From the NCBI GenBank assembly GCA_900471815.1, contig UICE01000002.1:1-64000 (forward strand): a stretch of 64,000 nucleotides of DNA. Direction: 5' to 3'. Made by a program: the position numbers and the translations under genes. This DNA comes from Hyphomicrobiales bacterium. GTDB taxonomy: Bacteria > Pseudomonadota > Alphaproteobacteria > Rhizobiales > Rhizobiaceae. Below the pieces are notes generated by a model that searched no databases, was not told where the DNA came from, and worked only from the letters and a program-made list of their open reading frames with translations. This document shows, piece after piece, positions 36,163 to 46,061 of this stretch. Within the stretch, counting starts at the first letter, position 1; each line of letters opens with the position of its first letter.

Positions 36163-37524
36163 ATGTTTCAGAAAATACTCATAGCCAATCGCGGTGAAAT
36201 TGCCCTGCGCGTGCTTCGCGCATGCAAAGAGCTTGGCATTCAAACGGTTGCCGTCCATTCCACCGCCGACGCAGATGCCATGCATGTACGTCTCGCCGAC
36301 GAAAGCGTCTGTATTGGACCGCCGCCTTCACGTGATAGCTACCTGAATATCCATCAGATCGTTGCTGCATGCGAAATCACCGGGGCAGATGCAATTCATC
36401 CCGGTTATGGCTTTCTTTCGGAGAATGCAAAGTTCGCAGAAATTCTTGAAGCGCATAATATTACCTTCATTGGACCGACCGCAGCTCATATCCGTATCAT
36501 GGGCGACAAAATCGAAGCCAAGCGGACTGCAAAACGTCTTGGCATTCCCGTCGTCCCTGGCTCTGATGGCGGCGTGACGGATGACGCTGAAGCAGCGCGT
36601 ATTTGCGCCGAGATCGGTTATCCGGTCATCATCAAAGCTTCGGCTGGTGGCGGTGGGCGCGGCATGAAGGTCGCGCTCAACGAGGACGAGCTTTCAGTTG
36701 CTCTGTCGACTGCACGTTCTGAAGCTGGCGCAGCTTTTGGCGATGATGCGGTCTATATTGAAAAATACCTACAGAAGCCACGCCACATCGAAGTTCAGAT
36801 CATGGGCGACGGCTTCGGTAATGCCGTGCATCTTGGTGAACGCGACTGTTCGCTACAGCGCCGCCACCAGAAGGTATGGGAAGAAGCAAACTCTCCTGCC
36901 CTGAATTCCGATGCACGCGAAAAGATCGGTATGATCTGCGCCAATGCCATGGCCGATATGGGCTATCGCGGTGCGGGTACGATCGAGTTTCTTTATGAAA
37001 ATGGCGAGTTCTATTTCATCGAAATGAACACACGCCTTCAGGTTGAGCATCCAGTGACCGAAGCCATAACCGGCATTGATCTTGTTCACGAGCAGATACG
37101 TGTTGCCTCTGGCGGCGGCCTTTCAGTCAAGCAGGAAGATATCCGTTTTTCTGGCCATGCGATTGAATGCCGGATCAACGCAGAAGATCCTCGGACGTTC
37201 ACGCCGTCTCCAGGCAAGATCACGCATTGGCACACGCCGGGCGGGCTTGGTATCCGTGTCGATTCGGGTGTCTATACGGGTTATAAAATCCCGCCATATT
37301 ATGACAGCCTCATTGGCAAGCTAATCGTGCACGGCCGCAATCGCGTCGAATGTATGATGCGTCTACGCCGTGCGCTCGATGAATTTGTCGTCGATGGGGT
37401 TAAGACAACCCTGCCCCTTTTTCAGGATTTGATTAACAACCCTGACATTGCCAATGGCGACTATGATATTCACTGGCTTGAAAAATATTTGGCTGGTGAT
37501 GCTCCAGTTACGGCCGAAGAATAA
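36163..37524 (+). CDS. accC: Biotin carboxylase subunit of acetyl-CoA carboxylase
   Basis: A 453-residue ATP-grasp enzyme that carboxylates biotin on AccB. The N-terminus [18 protein letters not shown], the glycine-rich ATP loop [13 protein letters not shown], the catalytic region [27 protein letters not shown] and the C-terminal INAEDP motif are all intact. Length is normal for the family. It is second in the accBC operon, followed 14 bases later by aat. Confidence 0.97.
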   Translation: MFQKILIANRGEIALRVLRACKELGIQTVAVHSTADADAMHVRLADESVCIGPPPSRDSYLNIHQIVAACEITGADAIHPGYGFLSENAKFAEILEAHNITFIGPTAAHIRIMGDKIEAKRTAKRLGIPVVPGSDGGVTDDAEAARICAEIGYPVIIKASAGGGGRGMKVALNEDELSVALSTARSEAGAAFGDDAVYIEKYLQKPRHIEVQIMGDGFGNAVHLGERDCSLQRRHQKVWEEANSPALNSDAREKIGMICANAMADMGYRGAGTIEFLYENGEFYFIEMNTRLQVEHPVTEAITGIDLVHEQIRVASGGGLSVKQEDIRFSGHAIECRINAEDPRTFTPSPGKITHWHTPGGLGIRVDSGVYTGYKIPPYYDSLIGKLIVHGRNRVECMMRLRRALDEFVVDGVKTTLPLFQDLINNPDIANGDYDIHWLEKYLAGDAPVTAEE

Positions 37525-37538
37525 TTCAAGGCGTAAGC

Positions 37539-38153
37539 ATGGCGGGTAACAACCCGGAAAAATCATTGATACTGGACCCCGAATTGCTGCTTCGTGCATA
37601 CGCAACCGGGGTCTTTCCTATGGCAGAAGAGGCGGACAATCCGGAAATCTTCTGGGTTCGCCCTGAAAAGCGCGGTATTATCCCATTTGAAAACTTCCAC
37701 GTCTCACGTAGTCTGCGCAAAACGGTGCGTAAGGCACTTTTTGATATTCGCTATGATACGGATTTCGCCGGCGTAATTGATGGTTGCGCAAGTGGTAGCG
37801 GCGAGCGTGCTCGCACGTGGATAAACCAGCCAATTCGCGAAGCCTATGGCAAGCTGTTCAAGCTTGGCTATTGTCATACGGTCGAAGCCTGGCGCGATGG
37901 CCGGCTCGTGGGTGGACTTTACGGAATATCTCTTGGTTCTGCCTTCTTTGGCGAAAGCATGTTTTCACGAGAGCGTGATGCTTCAAAGGTCTGTCTCGTT
38001 CATCTGGTTAGCCATTTGATCGAAAAGAACTTCACGCTGCTGGATACACAGTTTACCACCAATCATCTTGAGACGTTTGGCGCTGTTGAAGTACCCCGCC
38101 GCCAGTACCAGAAGATGCTGGAGAACGCGCTCACCCAGCCTGCTGAGTTTTGA
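37539..38153 (+). CDS. aat: Leucyl/phenylalanyl-tRNA-protein transferase
   Basis: A 204-residue Aat enzyme that adds Leu or Phe from aminoacyl-tRNA to proteins with N-terminal Arg or Lys, marking them for ClpAP via ClpS. Family motifs are present: [61 protein letters not shown] and [14 protein letters not shown]. It follows accC by 14 bases and is likely in the same transcript. Confidence 0.94.
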   Translation: MAGNNPEKSLILDPELLLRAYATGVFPMAEEADNPEIFWVRPEKRGIIPFENFHVSRSLRKTVRKALFDIRYDTDFAGVIDGCASGSGERARTWINQPIREAYGKLFKLGYCHTVEAWRDGRLVGGLYGISLGSAFFGESMFSRERDASKVCLVHLVSHLIEKNFTLLDTQFTTNHLETFGAVEVPRRQYQKMLENALTQPAEF

Positions 38154-38237
38154 CCTAAAAATATTTTCGTCACGGAGTAGGATTTATAGTTTTTCATTCG
38201 TCCTTTGACCGGGAATAAACCCAACAGGAGAACTCTG

Positions 38238-38660
38238 ATGAAAATCAATGCTTATCTCAATTTCGATGGAAAATGCGAAGAGGCTTTCAAGTTTTATGAA
38301 AGCGTTCTGGGCGGTAAGATAGAAGCGATTATCCGCTATGATGAAATGCCGGAGGGCGGAGACTTCCCACCTGAATCGGCAAAGAACGTCATGCACGCCT
38401 TATTGACGATAGGCGACAATGTATTGATGGGATCGGACGCACCGCCGCCCTATTTCCAAAAAGCACAAGGCATGACGGTCGCGATCAATGTTGACACGCC
38501 TGATGAAGCAAAACGTTTGTTTGCAGATCTTTCAAAAGATGCAGAGGGCGTGATGATGCCTCTTGGTGAGACATCATGGGCTCAGCAGTTTGCAATGTTT
38601 ACAGATCGCTTTGGTACACCGTGGATCGTTAATTGTGCGAAACCAATGCACACAGCATGA
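38238..38660 (+). CDS. VOC-family (PhnB-like glyoxalase fold) protein
   Basis: A 140-residue vicinal-oxygen-chelate protein of the PhnB type. It has paired beta-alpha-beta modules (INAYLNFDGKCEEAFKFYESVLGGKIEAI and FAMFTDRFGTPWIVN), the usual signatures. The substrate and whether it is an enzyme are unknown. The ATG at 38238 has CAGGAG seven bases upstream. It stands between aat and DUF2155, two genes that are usually neighbours in related genomes, so it is probably an insertion into that cluster. It ends eight bases from the convergent DUF2155 gene. Confidence 0.8.
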   Translation: MKINAYLNFDGKCEEAFKFYESVLGGKIEAIIRYDEMPEGGDFPPESAKNVMHALLTIGDNVLMGSDAPPPYFQKAQGMTVAINVDTPDEAKRLFADLSKDAEGVMMPLGETSWAQQFAMFTDRFGTPWIVNCAKPMHTA

Positions 38661-38667
38661 AATGAAT

Positions 38668-39105
38668 CTAGCTTTTGTCGGGCGCGGGTATGTCCGACTT
38701 TAGCTTACAAGATTTTAGCCAGACGTCATAGACCGGGTGCTCGACAGCGTTCAGCCCCGGGCTATCCGCGAACATCCAACCAGAAAAAATCTTGCGAATT
38801 TTCCGGTCTAGCGTGATCTCATCCACTTCCACGAAGGTGTCAGTTTTTGGTGCTTCCGTGTCGGGACGCGTGTAACAAACGCGGGGCGTCAATTGTAATG
38901 CGCCAAACTGCACTGTCTCGTTGATATAGACATCAAAGGTTGTGATCCGCCCGGTGATCTTGTCGAGGCCGGAAAATACGGCAATTGGGTTAGCAATCTT
39001 TTCCTGAGCCAACCCCACAGTAGGATGGCTCGCAACCATGGCGATACCCGCAAACAGTACGCTGACAATTTGAGAGAAGGGAAAGAACTGGGTCAGACGG
39101 ATCAT
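38668..39105 (-). CDS. DUF2155 exported protein
   Basis: A 145-residue protein with a signal peptide (about 1-33, ending GLA-QEK) and a DUF2155 domain. Conserved parts are FSGLDKITGRITTFDVYINETVQFGALQLTPRVCYTRP and FSGWMFADSPGLNAVEHPVYDVWLKSC, with two cysteines that could form a disulfide. The function is unknown. In alphaproteobacteria it lies beside the NDUFA12-like gene. GGAAG is five bases upstream of the ATG. Confidence 0.85.
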   Translation of the reverse strand: MIRLTQFFPFSQIVSVLFAGIAMVASHPTVGLAQEKIANPIAVFSGLDKITGRITTFDVYINETVQFGALQLTPRVCYTRPDTEAPKTDTFVEVDEITLDRKIRKIFSGWMFADSPGLNAVEHPVYDVWLKSCKLKSDIPAPDKS

Positions 39106-39126
39106 TTCACTTCCGGTTTAGCGGGA

Positions 39127-39154
39127 CGACAAAGGGGGCATTTCCCCCTCGTCG
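39127..39154 (-). terminator. Hairpin between the NDUFA12-like and DUF2155 genes
   Basis: AGGGGG pairs with CCCCCT, extended by CGAC/GTCG across a small internal loop. It sits after the NDUFA12-like stop and before the DUF2155 start. The U-tract is poor, so it may attenuate rather than stop transcription. Confidence 0.4.
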
Positions 39155-39186
39155 ATAAAGATTAATTGTGGCGACAAAAAATCAGC

Positions 39187-39585
39187 CTAGCTGCCTGGTG
39201 TCCAAGCATCGTAATCGCCAGTAACAGTCGGTCGATTATCTCCATGCGCAATCGAGCCTTTCGGCCGGTAGGCAGCTGAAGAACCAGTTAAATTCTGCTG
39301 GTGATTCTTTTCCCATGGATGCGGCTTGTAGTCTTCCTGCGAAGGCGCCGTCGCTACGCGGTGGTGCATCCAACCATGCCAACCGGCAGGAATAGCAGAG
39401 GCTTCCGCATATCCGTTATAAATTACCCAACGGCGCTTACGTCCTTCTGAGTCAAATGTACCTTCGTAATAGACGTTGCCAAACTGGTCCTCACCGACCT
39501 TCGTACCCTTGCGCCATGTAAAGAAACGCGTGCCGATAGTCTGACCGTTCCACCATGTGAAGATCTGTGTGATGAGGTTTTTCAT
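39187..39585 (-). CDS. NDUFA12-like NADH:ubiquinone oxidoreductase accessory subunit
   Basis: A 132-residue homolog of the mitochondrial B17.2/NDUFA12 accessory subunit of complex I, a feature of alphaproteobacteria. The family core is IFTWWNGQTIGTRFFTWRKGTKVGEDQFGNVYYEG, then RRWVIYNGYAEASAIPAGWHGWMHH and a C-terminal KPHPWEKNHQQNLTGSSAAYRPKGS. It is probably a peripheral stabiliser of complex I at the membrane. AGGA lies six bases before the ATG. Confidence 0.93.
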   Translation of the reverse strand: MKNLITQIFTWWNGQTIGTRFFTWRKGTKVGEDQFGNVYYEGTFDSEGRKRRWVIYNGYAEASAIPAGWHGWMHHRVATAPSQEDYKPHPWEKNHQQNLTGSSAAYRPKGSIAHGDNRPTVTGDYDAWTPGS

Positions 39586-39655
39586 GGCAATCCTGCTTGC
39601 AACGAAGTCGTTTTCTTATCGGGTTTATGGCCGTATCGTTGGCCGATAGCAAGGG

Positions 39656-40144
39656 TCAAGTTGACGCTGGATCGGCTTTCAGTATCAACTTGAAGCCCGT
39701 ATGGGACTTCACGAAACCCAGCCTTTCATAAAAACGATGGGCGTCCTGCCGTTGATTGTTCGATGTCAATTGTGCTGAAGCAGCACCCCGTTGACACCCG
39801 ATCTGAAGACAATGTGTAATTAATAGCGCTCCAATGCCCTTGCCGCGCATATCAGCACGGGTCTGGACCGCTTCGATTATCATGCGTGTGCTCCCACGCC
39901 CAACAAGTGACGTTACGAATGTCACTTGTGCCGTTGCAACAATTTCACCGCTCATGATTCCAACAAAAATCAGATCATTCGGGCTATTTTGAATTGCGGC
40001 AAAGGCACTCTCATAGATGGGAAGAGCGGCAATATCCGTGGTGTCATTATGGCCGCCAACGACATCATCTGCAAACAATGCAACAAGCGCAGGCAAATCC
40101 TCAATCGTTGCTTCCCGAAAGCTCAAACCACTTTCGATGTTCAT
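39656..40144 (-). CDS. GNAT-family N-acetyltransferase
   Basis: A 162-residue GNAT protein with the acetyl-CoA-binding loop in TRADMRGKGIGALLITHCLQIG (R-x-x-G-x-G/A) and the C-terminal RFYERLGF motif. The substrate is unknown. Its ATG overlaps the stop codon of the preceding GNAT gene by four bases (ATGA), so the pair is translationally coupled. Confidence 0.85.
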   Translation of the reverse strand: MNIESGLSFREATIEDLPALVALFADDVVGGHNDTTDIAALPIYESAFAAIQNSPNDLIFVGIMSGEIVATAQVTFVTSLVGRGSTRMIIEAVQTRADMRGKGIGALLITHCLQIGCQRGAASAQLTSNNQRQDAHRFYERLGFVKSHTGFKLILKADPAST

Positions 40145-40650
40145 GGCGCCAGTTCATACCCAGTCAAAGACTTTTCGAGAACGATTACCGAAATACCCGA
40201 ATTGGGTTGGCCCCAATCATCGATCTTGGTGCTGGTTTTCTCAAACCCTCTACTCTCATAAAACTCAACAGCATTCCGATTCTTGTCGATTACTTCCAGC
40301 TGTAAAGCGAATACACCGGGAAATGCACTTTCAACCTCGGCGAGCAACAGAGAGCCGACACCTTTTTTCTGATGCTCGGGATGAACATAAAGCTGATTCA
40401 GGATCGAAAGCTTGTGATCTTTTTGCGAAGCATAGGCCATACCGAGAATGTCGGCGCCATCATCCGCAATAATGAATTCCGAGTAAGGCTTGGCCAATTG
40501 TTTTTTGAGCGCCTCCAACGAGTGATAGCGAGATGTGATCTCGTTGACCCTTTCAACGCCGTAGACATCGTCATAGGTCGCATGCCAAGTTTCGACCAGC
40601 AAGTCGTGAACAGCGTTCAGATCTTCCTTGGTTGCGCTGCGAACCCACAT
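40141..40650 (-). CDS. GNAT-family N-acetyltransferase
   Basis: A 169-residue GNAT protein with the conserved NQLYVHPEHQKKGVGSLLLAEVE loop and the VEFYESRGFEKT end. The ATG immediately follows the gatB stop codon with no spacer, so it is probably translated by re-initiation after gatB. The substrate is unknown. It is not closely similar to the next GNAT, so this is not a recent tandem duplication. Confidence 0.87.
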   Translation of the reverse strand: MWVRSATKEDLNAVHDLLVETWHATYDDVYGVERVNEITSRYHSLEALKKQLAKPYSEFIIADDGADILGMAYASQKDHKLSILNQLYVHPEHQKKGVGSLLLAEVESAFPGVFALQLEVIDKNRNAVEFYESRGFEKTSTKIDDWGQPNSGISVIVLEKSLTGYELAP

Positions 40651-42153
40651 TTATTCTGTTATCCCAAGCTTAGCTTTGACTAGATCGCTGAGAACCTGCG
40701 GGTTGGCTTTGCCGCCCGTCGATTTCATCACCTGCCCGACGAACCAGCCTGCAAGGCTGGGCTTAGCCTTTGCCTGTTCGACCTTATCAGGATTTGCAGC
40801 GATGATTTCATCAACGGCCCGTTCTATGGCTCCGGTATCCGTGACCTGTTTCATGCCTCGGCTTTCGACCACTTCTCTTGGATCGCCGCCTTCGTTCCAG
40901 ATAATCTCGAACAGATCCTTGGCAATCTTACCGGAAATCACGCCTTCCTTGATGAGGTCAATTATCGCCCCGAGCTGATCCGGTGAAACTGGCGATTCTT
41001 CAATGCCTTTTCCTGCCTTGTTCAAGGCTCCGAGAAGATCATTAATTACCCAGTTGGCTGATAACTTGCCATCACGACCTTTGGCAACCGCTTCATAATA
41101 ATCGGCAATCGCCTTTTCAGTAACAAGAATAGAAGCGTCGTAAACGGATAGCCCAAGACTGGATACCAGCCGCGCCTTCTTGTCATCAGGTAATTCCGGC
41201 AGATCAGCCTTCAACTCGTCAACATAGGCCTGCGTGAATTCGAGCGGCAGCAAATCTGGATCGGGGAAGTAGCGATAATCATGCGCCTCTTCTTTCGAAC
41301 GCATCGAACGTGTTTCGCCCTTGGACGGATCAAACAGTCGAGTTTCCTGATCGATGGAACCGCCATCTTCGAGAATAGCTATCTGGCGGCGGGCCTCATA
41401 TTCGATCGCTTGACCGACGAAGCGGATGGAGTTCACATTCTTGATCTCGCAGCGCGTGCCAAATTCCCCGCCTGGCTTACGGACAGAAACGTTAACGTCG
41501 GCCCGCATGGAACCTTCATCCATGTTTCCATCGCAAGTGCCCAGATATCGCACGATAGTACGCAACTTGGTCAGATAGGCTTTGGCCTCGTCCGACGAGC
41601 GCATATCGGGTTTGGATACGATTTCCATCAACGCAACGCCAGAGCGGTTTAGATCCACATAAGACATTGTGGGGTTCTGATCATGGAGCGACTTGCCGGC
41701 ATCCTGTTCCAAATGCAGGCGCTCAATACCGATTTCTATATCTTCAAACTCGCCTTTCTTATCGGGACCGACCGAAATGATCATCGTGCCTTCGCCGACG
41801 ATTGGCTGCTTGAACTGTGAAATCTGATAGCCTTGCGGCAAATCAGGATAAAAGTAATTCTTACGGTCGAATACGGATTTCAGGTTGATTTGCGCTTTCA
41901 GGCCAAGACCGGTGCGAATAGCCTGGCGCACACACCATTCATTGATAACCGGAAGCATGCCGGGCATAGCAGCATCTACCAGCGATACGTTCTCATTGGG
42001 GCCAGCACCGAATGTCGTGGATGCACCGGAAAACAGCTTTGAATTAGACGTTACCTGGGCATGGACTTCCATACCGATGACGATTTCCCAATCGCCTGTG
42101 GCACCTGAGACAAAACGCTTGGGTTCGGGCGTGCGGGTATCAACAAGAGTCAT
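40651..42153 (-). CDS. gatB: Aspartyl/glutamyl-tRNA amidotransferase subunit B
   Basis: A 500-residue GatB, the kinase/transamidation subunit of GatCAB, which converts misacylated Glu-tRNA-Gln (and Asp-tRNA-Asn) to the amide. It shows [53 protein letters not shown] and the C-terminal YqeY-like tail ending LVKAKLGI. The ATG at 42153 gives the family N-terminus; a longer reading frame reaching 42270 adds 39 atypical residues. gatC and gatA are not in the window. Confidence 0.95.
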   Translation of the reverse strand: MTLVDTRTPEPKRFVSGATGDWEIVIGMEVHAQVTSNSKLFSGASTTFGAGPNENVSLVDAAMPGMLPVINEWCVRQAIRTGLGLKAQINLKSVFDRKNYFYPDLPQGYQISQFKQPIVGEGTMIISVGPDKKGEFEDIEIGIERLHLEQDAGKSLHDQNPTMSYVDLNRSGVALMEIVSKPDMRSSDEAKAYLTKLRTIVRYLGTCDGNMDEGSMRADVNVSVRKPGGEFGTRCEIKNVNSIRFVGQAIEYEARRQIAILEDGGSIDQETRLFDPSKGETRSMRSKEEAHDYRYFPDPDLLPLEFTQAYVDELKADLPELPDDKKARLVSSLGLSVYDASILVTEKAIADYYEAVAKGRDGKLSANWVINDLLGALNKAGKGIEESPVSPDQLGAIIDLIKEGVISGKIAKDLFEIIWNEGGDPREVVESRGMKQVTDTGAIERAVDEIIAANPDKVEQAKAKPSLAGWFVGQVMKSTGGKANPQVLSDLVKAKLGITE

Positions 42154-42343
42154 GCTGGTCTGTCGTTCCTGGCTGAAAATATCTGAATACTGGCTAGTGC
42201 AATCCGGCTTATGAGGCAAGTGATTCTGACGTTTTCGGTCGGGATGTTCGTATCTTCCATCACCCCGCATATAGTTATACGCTCGAAACGTTCAACGACC
42301 AGTACCACCACAATCATAGCGACGGGAATTTGGGAGAAGAGAT

Positions 42344-42835
42344 ATGATCATGCTTTTGCCCGTTCTAACGATGCTTGCTGCCCTGGGAAGCGGCATCATG
42401 GCTGGCCTTTTCTTCGCATTCTCCAGCTTCATCATGACGGCATTTTCAAAACTTCCGCCCGAACAGGGCATTGCGGCAATGAATTCAATCAACGTGACAA
42501 TCCTAAATGCTACATTTGGCATGGCCTTCTTCGGTACAGCCCTACTTTGTATTGTGCTGGGCATTGCCAGCATCGTGCTTTGGTCGCAGCCAGGATCTGC
42601 GTGGTTGCTTATAGGTAGTTTGCTTTACCTGATCGGCGTCATCGCTATTACCGTAGTGTTTAATGTTCCACTCAACGATGCGCTTCAAGCCATCTCACCG
42701 GCGAGTCCGGAAGGCAGGGCACTGTGGACACGTTATTTTGCAGAGTGGGTGCCATGGAATCATGTACGCACCTTTGCCAGCACAGGATCGTTAATTGCGT
42801 TTATTCTGGCCTATGGGAAGCTGAACGCTGTCTAA
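42344..42835 (+). CDS. DUF1772 (anthrone oxygenase-like) membrane protein
   Basis: A 163-residue integral membrane protein with four predicted segments: TMLAALGSGIMAGLFFAFSSFIM, GMAFFGTALLCIVLGIASIVLW, WLLIGSLLYLIGVIAITVVF and a C-terminal ASTGSLIAFILAYG. The NVPLNDAL motif is characteristic of DUF1772. Fungal relatives act on anthrones; the bacterial role is unknown. Confidence 0.8.
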   Translation: MIMLLPVLTMLAALGSGIMAGLFFAFSSFIMTAFSKLPPEQGIAAMNSINVTILNATFGMAFFGTALLCIVLGIASIVLWSQPGSAWLLIGSLLYLIGVIAITVVFNVPLNDALQAISPASPEGRALWTRYFAEWVPWNHVRTFASTGSLIAFILAYGKLNAV

Positions 42836-42930
42836 CAAGGTTGCACTCTTTGACAGCCACTCTGCACACCATTATATAAACGCCATCCACGATGGAGTTT
42901 TTATGTTCAATCAGTCTGAGTCCCGCTAAA

Positions 42931-42956
42931 GCCCCGACTTCTTTGAAGTCAGGGGC
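42931..42956. other. Stable hairpin between DUF1772 and yjhX
   Basis: GCCCC-GACTTC pairs with GAAGTC-A-GGGGC around TTT, an 11-bp stem with one bulged A. No U-tract follows. It may end the DUF1772 transcript. GCCCC...GGGGC hairpins also occur at the ends of IS200/IS605-type elements, but no transposase remnant is visible nearby, so I do not call it mobile. Confidence 0.4.
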
Positions 42957-43039
42957 ATGAAAACAGGAGCCCCGAGCCAATTTAAACCGGCTGCGGATGT
43001 GTTCTCATGGGCATTTGCCCGTTTTCCAGGACTCAACAA

Positions 43040-43297
43040 ATGGACATTTCGCGCGATGAACAGCGCATTCTTCACTTGCTCGCTCAAGGCGGTAAAATTC
43101 TGCTTGAAAAGGACGAGGACAAAACCATTCGGGATATCATCTGCCTTACACGCGATGGTGCCCGCTATACTGCCTGCAATTTAAGGCTGTTTCGCAAACT
43201 GAAACAAAAAAAGGCCATAGCCTCTTCGGGCGGTGGACCTTATCGGGTAACGCGACGGGGCCTGCAACTGGTTCGGTCGGAACTCGACAATCGCTGA
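43040..43297 (+). CDS. yjhX: YjhX-family (UPF0386) putative toxin
   Basis: An 85-residue protein that I recognise as the YjhX family from the DISRDEQRILHLLAQGGKI start, the CLTRDGARYTACNLRLFRKLKQKKAI core and the GGPYRVTRRGLQLVRSELDNR end. In E. coli YjhX is described as a toxin inhibiting topoisomerase I, paired with the GNAT protein YjhQ. Here no YjhQ gene is adjacent; the nearest GNAT genes are 2.4 kb away behind gatB. The ATG at 43040 has AGGA upstream. A strong hairpin follows the stop. Confidence 0.8.
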   Translation: MDISRDEQRILHLLAQGGKILLEKDEDKTIRDIICLTRDGARYTACNLRLFRKLKQKKAIASSGGGPYRVTRRGLQLVRSELDNR

Positions 43298-43300
43298 AGC

Positions 43301-43336
43301 TGAGGGCTGGTGGCGGAAAACTGCCGCCAGCCCTCA
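43301..43336 (+). terminator. Strong hairpin after yjhX
   Basis: A 16-bp stem (two G-U pairs) spans TGAGGGCTGGTGGCGG to CTGCCGCCAGCCCTCA around AAAA, starting three bases after the yjhX stop. The downstream sequence is not U-rich, so it may act mainly as an mRNA-stabilising 3' end. Confidence 0.6.
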
Positions 43337-43468
43337 CAGCGTCACGTACCAGGCTTGATCGGGCATTTTTCAGTGGTTCCCTGTTCTTTTTTCTCTCGAA
43401 CACGGTGTATTCCCGTTGCAAATTGCTCTAAGAGAACCGCTTAACACACAACGGAACTGATATTGCTC

Positions 43469-45700
43469 ATGGGTCTTTCCAACACTGTTCAGATCACACC
43501 GGAACTAATCGCCTCGCACGGGCTGAAGCCGGATGAATATCAACGCATTCTCGATCTGATCGGACGCGAGCCCAGCTTCACAGAGCTTGGTATTTTCTCC
43601 GCCATGTGGAACGAGCACTGTTCCTACAAGTCGTCCAAGAAATGGCTTCGTACATTGCCGACCACCGGTCCCCAGGTTATCCAAGGTCCCGGCGAAAATG
43701 CTGGCGTCGTAGACATTGGTGACGGCGATTGCGTGGTTTTCAAAATGGAAAGCCATAACCACCCCTCCTATATTGAACCCTATCAAGGCGCTGCAACAGG
43801 CGTTGGCGGTATCTTGCGTGATGTATTCACCATGGGTGCCCGCCCGATTGCTGCCATGAATGCATTGCGCTTCGGCGAACCTGCACATCCCAAGACCCGT
43901 CATCTTGTATCGGGCGTGGTTGAAGGCGTTGGCGGATACGGCAATTCCTTCGGAGTGCCGACCGTAGGTGGCGAAGTCAATTTCGACGCGCGCTATAATG
44001 GCAATATTCTTGTAAACGCTTTTGCTGCCGGTTTGGCCAAAACCGATGCGATTTTCCTGTCGGAAGCCAAGGGTGTTGGCCTTCCTGTCGTTTATCTCGG
44101 AGCTAAAACCGGACGCGACGGCGTTGGCGGCGCAACGATGGCTTCTGCCGAATTTGACGAGTCAATCGAAGAGAAGCGCCCTACCGTTCAGGTTGGTGAC
44201 CCCTTTACTGAAAAGTGTCTGCTGGAAGCTTCACTTGAATTGATGGCTTCGGGCGCTGTTATCGCTATTCAGGACATGGGCGCTGCGGGCCTGACCTGCT
44301 CTGCTGTTGAAATGGGCGCCAAGGGCAACCTCGGTATTGAACTCATTCTGGACAAAGTTCCCGTACGTGAGGAGCGTATGACCGCTTATGAGATGATGCT
44401 GTCCGAAAGCCAGGAGCGCATGCTTATGGTTTTGCGCCCGGAAAAAGAAGAAGAAGCCCAGGCCATTTTCAAGAAATGGGGGCTGGATTTCGCCATCGTA
44501 GGGTATACGACCGACGACCTTCGCTTTCGCGTCATTCATCAGGGCGAGGAAGTTGCAAACCTCCCCATCAAGGATCTGGGCGATCAGGCTCCGGAATATG
44601 ACCGCCCATGGATGGAACCGGGCAAGCACGCTCCGCTGCCAGCTTCAAACGTTCCACAGGTTGAAGATTATAACGCAGCATTATTGCAGATGCTTAATTC
44701 GCCAGATTTGTCATCGCGCCGCTGGGTGTACGAGCAATATGACACGATCATTCAAGGCAACTCACTGCAATTGCCGGGTGGCGATGCGGGCGTGGTTCGT
44801 GTCGAAGGTCATCTTACCAAAGCACTCGCATTTTCATCAGACGTCACGCCGCGTTATTGCGAGGCTGATCCATATGAAGGCGGCAAGCAGGCTGTCGCTG
44901 AATGCTGGCGCAATCTTACAGCTGTTGGCGCCGAACCTCTCGCCGCCACCGATAATCTCAATTTTGGTAATCCGGAACGACCGGAGATTATGGGCCAGTT
45001 GGTTAAAGCTATTGGCGGCATAGGCGACGCTTGCCGTGCGCTCGCCTTCCCGATCGTTTCGGGCAATGTCTCACTCTATAATGAAACAAATGGACAAGCC
45101 ATTTTGCCAACCCCGACCATTGCTGGCGTCGGGCTGATCCCTGATTGGTCCAAGATTGCCACGATAGGCGGTATGGCAAACGGAAATATCTTGATCCTCA
45201 TCGGCACAGACGGCAGCCATCTTGGGCAGTCGATTTATTTGCGCGATCTTCATGGTCGCTCAGATGGACCGGCTCCCAATGTCGATCTCGCAGTCGAGAA
45301 GAGGAATGGCGATTTCGTCCGCTCCGCAATACGCAATGGCCAGGTTACTGCCTGCCATGACTTATCGGATGGCGGACTTGGCATCGCTCTGGCTGAAATG
45401 TGCATGGCCTCTGGCAAAGGTGCATCTGTTTCGGTTGGTGAAGATGCCCCGCATGCCCTGCTCTTTGGTGAGGATCAGGCTCGGTATATCATCGCCGTGC
45501 CCGCCGATATGGCAAACTTCGTAACGCTCAATGCTGAGGGCTCGGGCATTCCGTTCCGCAAGCTTGGCGTCGTAGAGGGCAATGCATTGACGATCGGAGA
45601 GTTGGTCTCCATATCAGTAGCAGACCTGACAAATGCCCACGAATCGTGGTTCCCTGACTATATGAATGGTCCGGCGAACCAAAAAGATCAGGCCGCCTGA
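43469..45700 (+). CDS. purL: Phosphoribosylformylglycinamidine synthase, small-type PurL
   Basis: A 743-residue FGAM synthase subunit of purine synthesis. It is the short form that lacks both the PurS-like N-terminus and the glutaminase domain, so it needs separate PurS and PurQ, which are not in this window. Conserved parts include [45 protein letters not shown] and [15 protein letters not shown]. The C-terminal half adds [20 protein letters not shown] and [16 protein letters not shown]. The ATG at 43469 is used; an in-frame TTG lies at 43463. bolA follows 12 bases after the stop. Confidence 0.95.
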   Translation: MGLSNTVQITPELIASHGLKPDEYQRILDLIGREPSFTELGIFSAMWNEHCSYKSSKKWLRTLPTTGPQVIQGPGENAGVVDIGDGDCVVFKMESHNHPSYIEPYQGAATGVGGILRDVFTMGARPIAAMNALRFGEPAHPKTRHLVSGVVEGVGGYGNSFGVPTVGGEVNFDARYNGNILVNAFAAGLAKTDAIFLSEAKGVGLPVVYLGAKTGRDGVGGATMASAEFDESIEEKRPTVQVGDPFTEKCLLEASLELMASGAVIAIQDMGAAGLTCSAVEMGAKGNLGIELILDKVPVREERMTAYEMMLSESQERMLMVLRPEKEEEAQAIFKKWGLDFAIVGYTTDDLRFRVIHQGEEVANLPIKDLGDQAPEYDRPWMEPGKHAPLPASNVPQVEDYNAALLQMLNSPDLSSRRWVYEQYDTIIQGNSLQLPGGDAGVVRVEGHLTKALAFSSDVTPRYCEADPYEGGKQAVAECWRNLTAVGAEPLAATDNLNFGNPERPEIMGQLVKAIGGIGDACRALAFPIVSGNVSLYNETNGQAILPTPTIAGVGLIPDWSKIATIGGMANGNILILIGTDGSHLGQSIYLRDLHGRSDGPAPNVDLAVEKRNGDFVRSAIRNGQVTACHDLSDGGLGIALAEMCMASGKGASVSVGEDAPHALLFGEDQARYIIAVPADMANFVTLNAEGSGIPFRKLGVVEGNALTIGELVSISVADLTNAHESWFPDYMNGPANQKDQAA

Positions 45701-45712
45701 GGAGAACGACAC

Positions 45713-45946
45713 ATGGCAATGGACGCGCGTGATATCGAAAAAATGATTCAAGACGCCATTCCCGATGCGAAGATTACCATCCGCGATCTGGCGGGTGACG
45801 GAGACCACTATGCTGCTGAGGTTGTCGCTGAGAGCTTTCGGGGCAAGTCACGAGTTCAGCAGCACCAGATGGTCTATGATGCATTGAAGGGCAATATGGG
45901 CGGTGTGCTGCATGCCCTCGCCCTGCAGACCAGCGCACCGGAATAA
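45713..45946 (+). CDS. bolA: BolA-family protein
   Basis: A 77-residue BolA-like protein (BolA2/IbaG type) with the MIQDAIPDAKITIRDLAGDGDHYAAEVVAESFRGKSRVQQHQMVYDAL core. These proteins form [2Fe-2S]-bridged complexes with CGFS monothiol glutaredoxins. That partner, grxD, is the next gene, and the conserved histidine near HQMVY fits the cluster ligand. GAGGAG precedes the ATG. Confidence 0.93.
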   Translation: MAMDARDIEKMIQDAIPDAKITIRDLAGDGDHYAAEVVAESFRGKSRVQQHQMVYDALKGNMGGVLHALALQTSAPE

Positions 45947-46061
45947 ACCAATTCGGGAACACCGAGCCTTGTTTTGCCAGAATTGAAGCGCTATTTGTTA
46001 GGAAAGTTCAATTTTGACCAGCGATGACGATTCGTCGTGTTTGGTAGGAAGGTTTGCCGAA

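Noticed and set aside
39656-40650. The two GNAT genes considered as a recent tandem duplication or as the missing YjhQ
   Set aside because: The two proteins differ strongly outside the acetyl-CoA loop, and neither is adjacent to yjhX; similarity to YjhQ cannot be judged by eye.
42836-42930. Possible degenerate gene or tnpB remnant reading FNQSESR before a stop ahead of the GCCCC hairpin
   Set aside because: Only about 34 codons, no start codon and no recognisable family residues.
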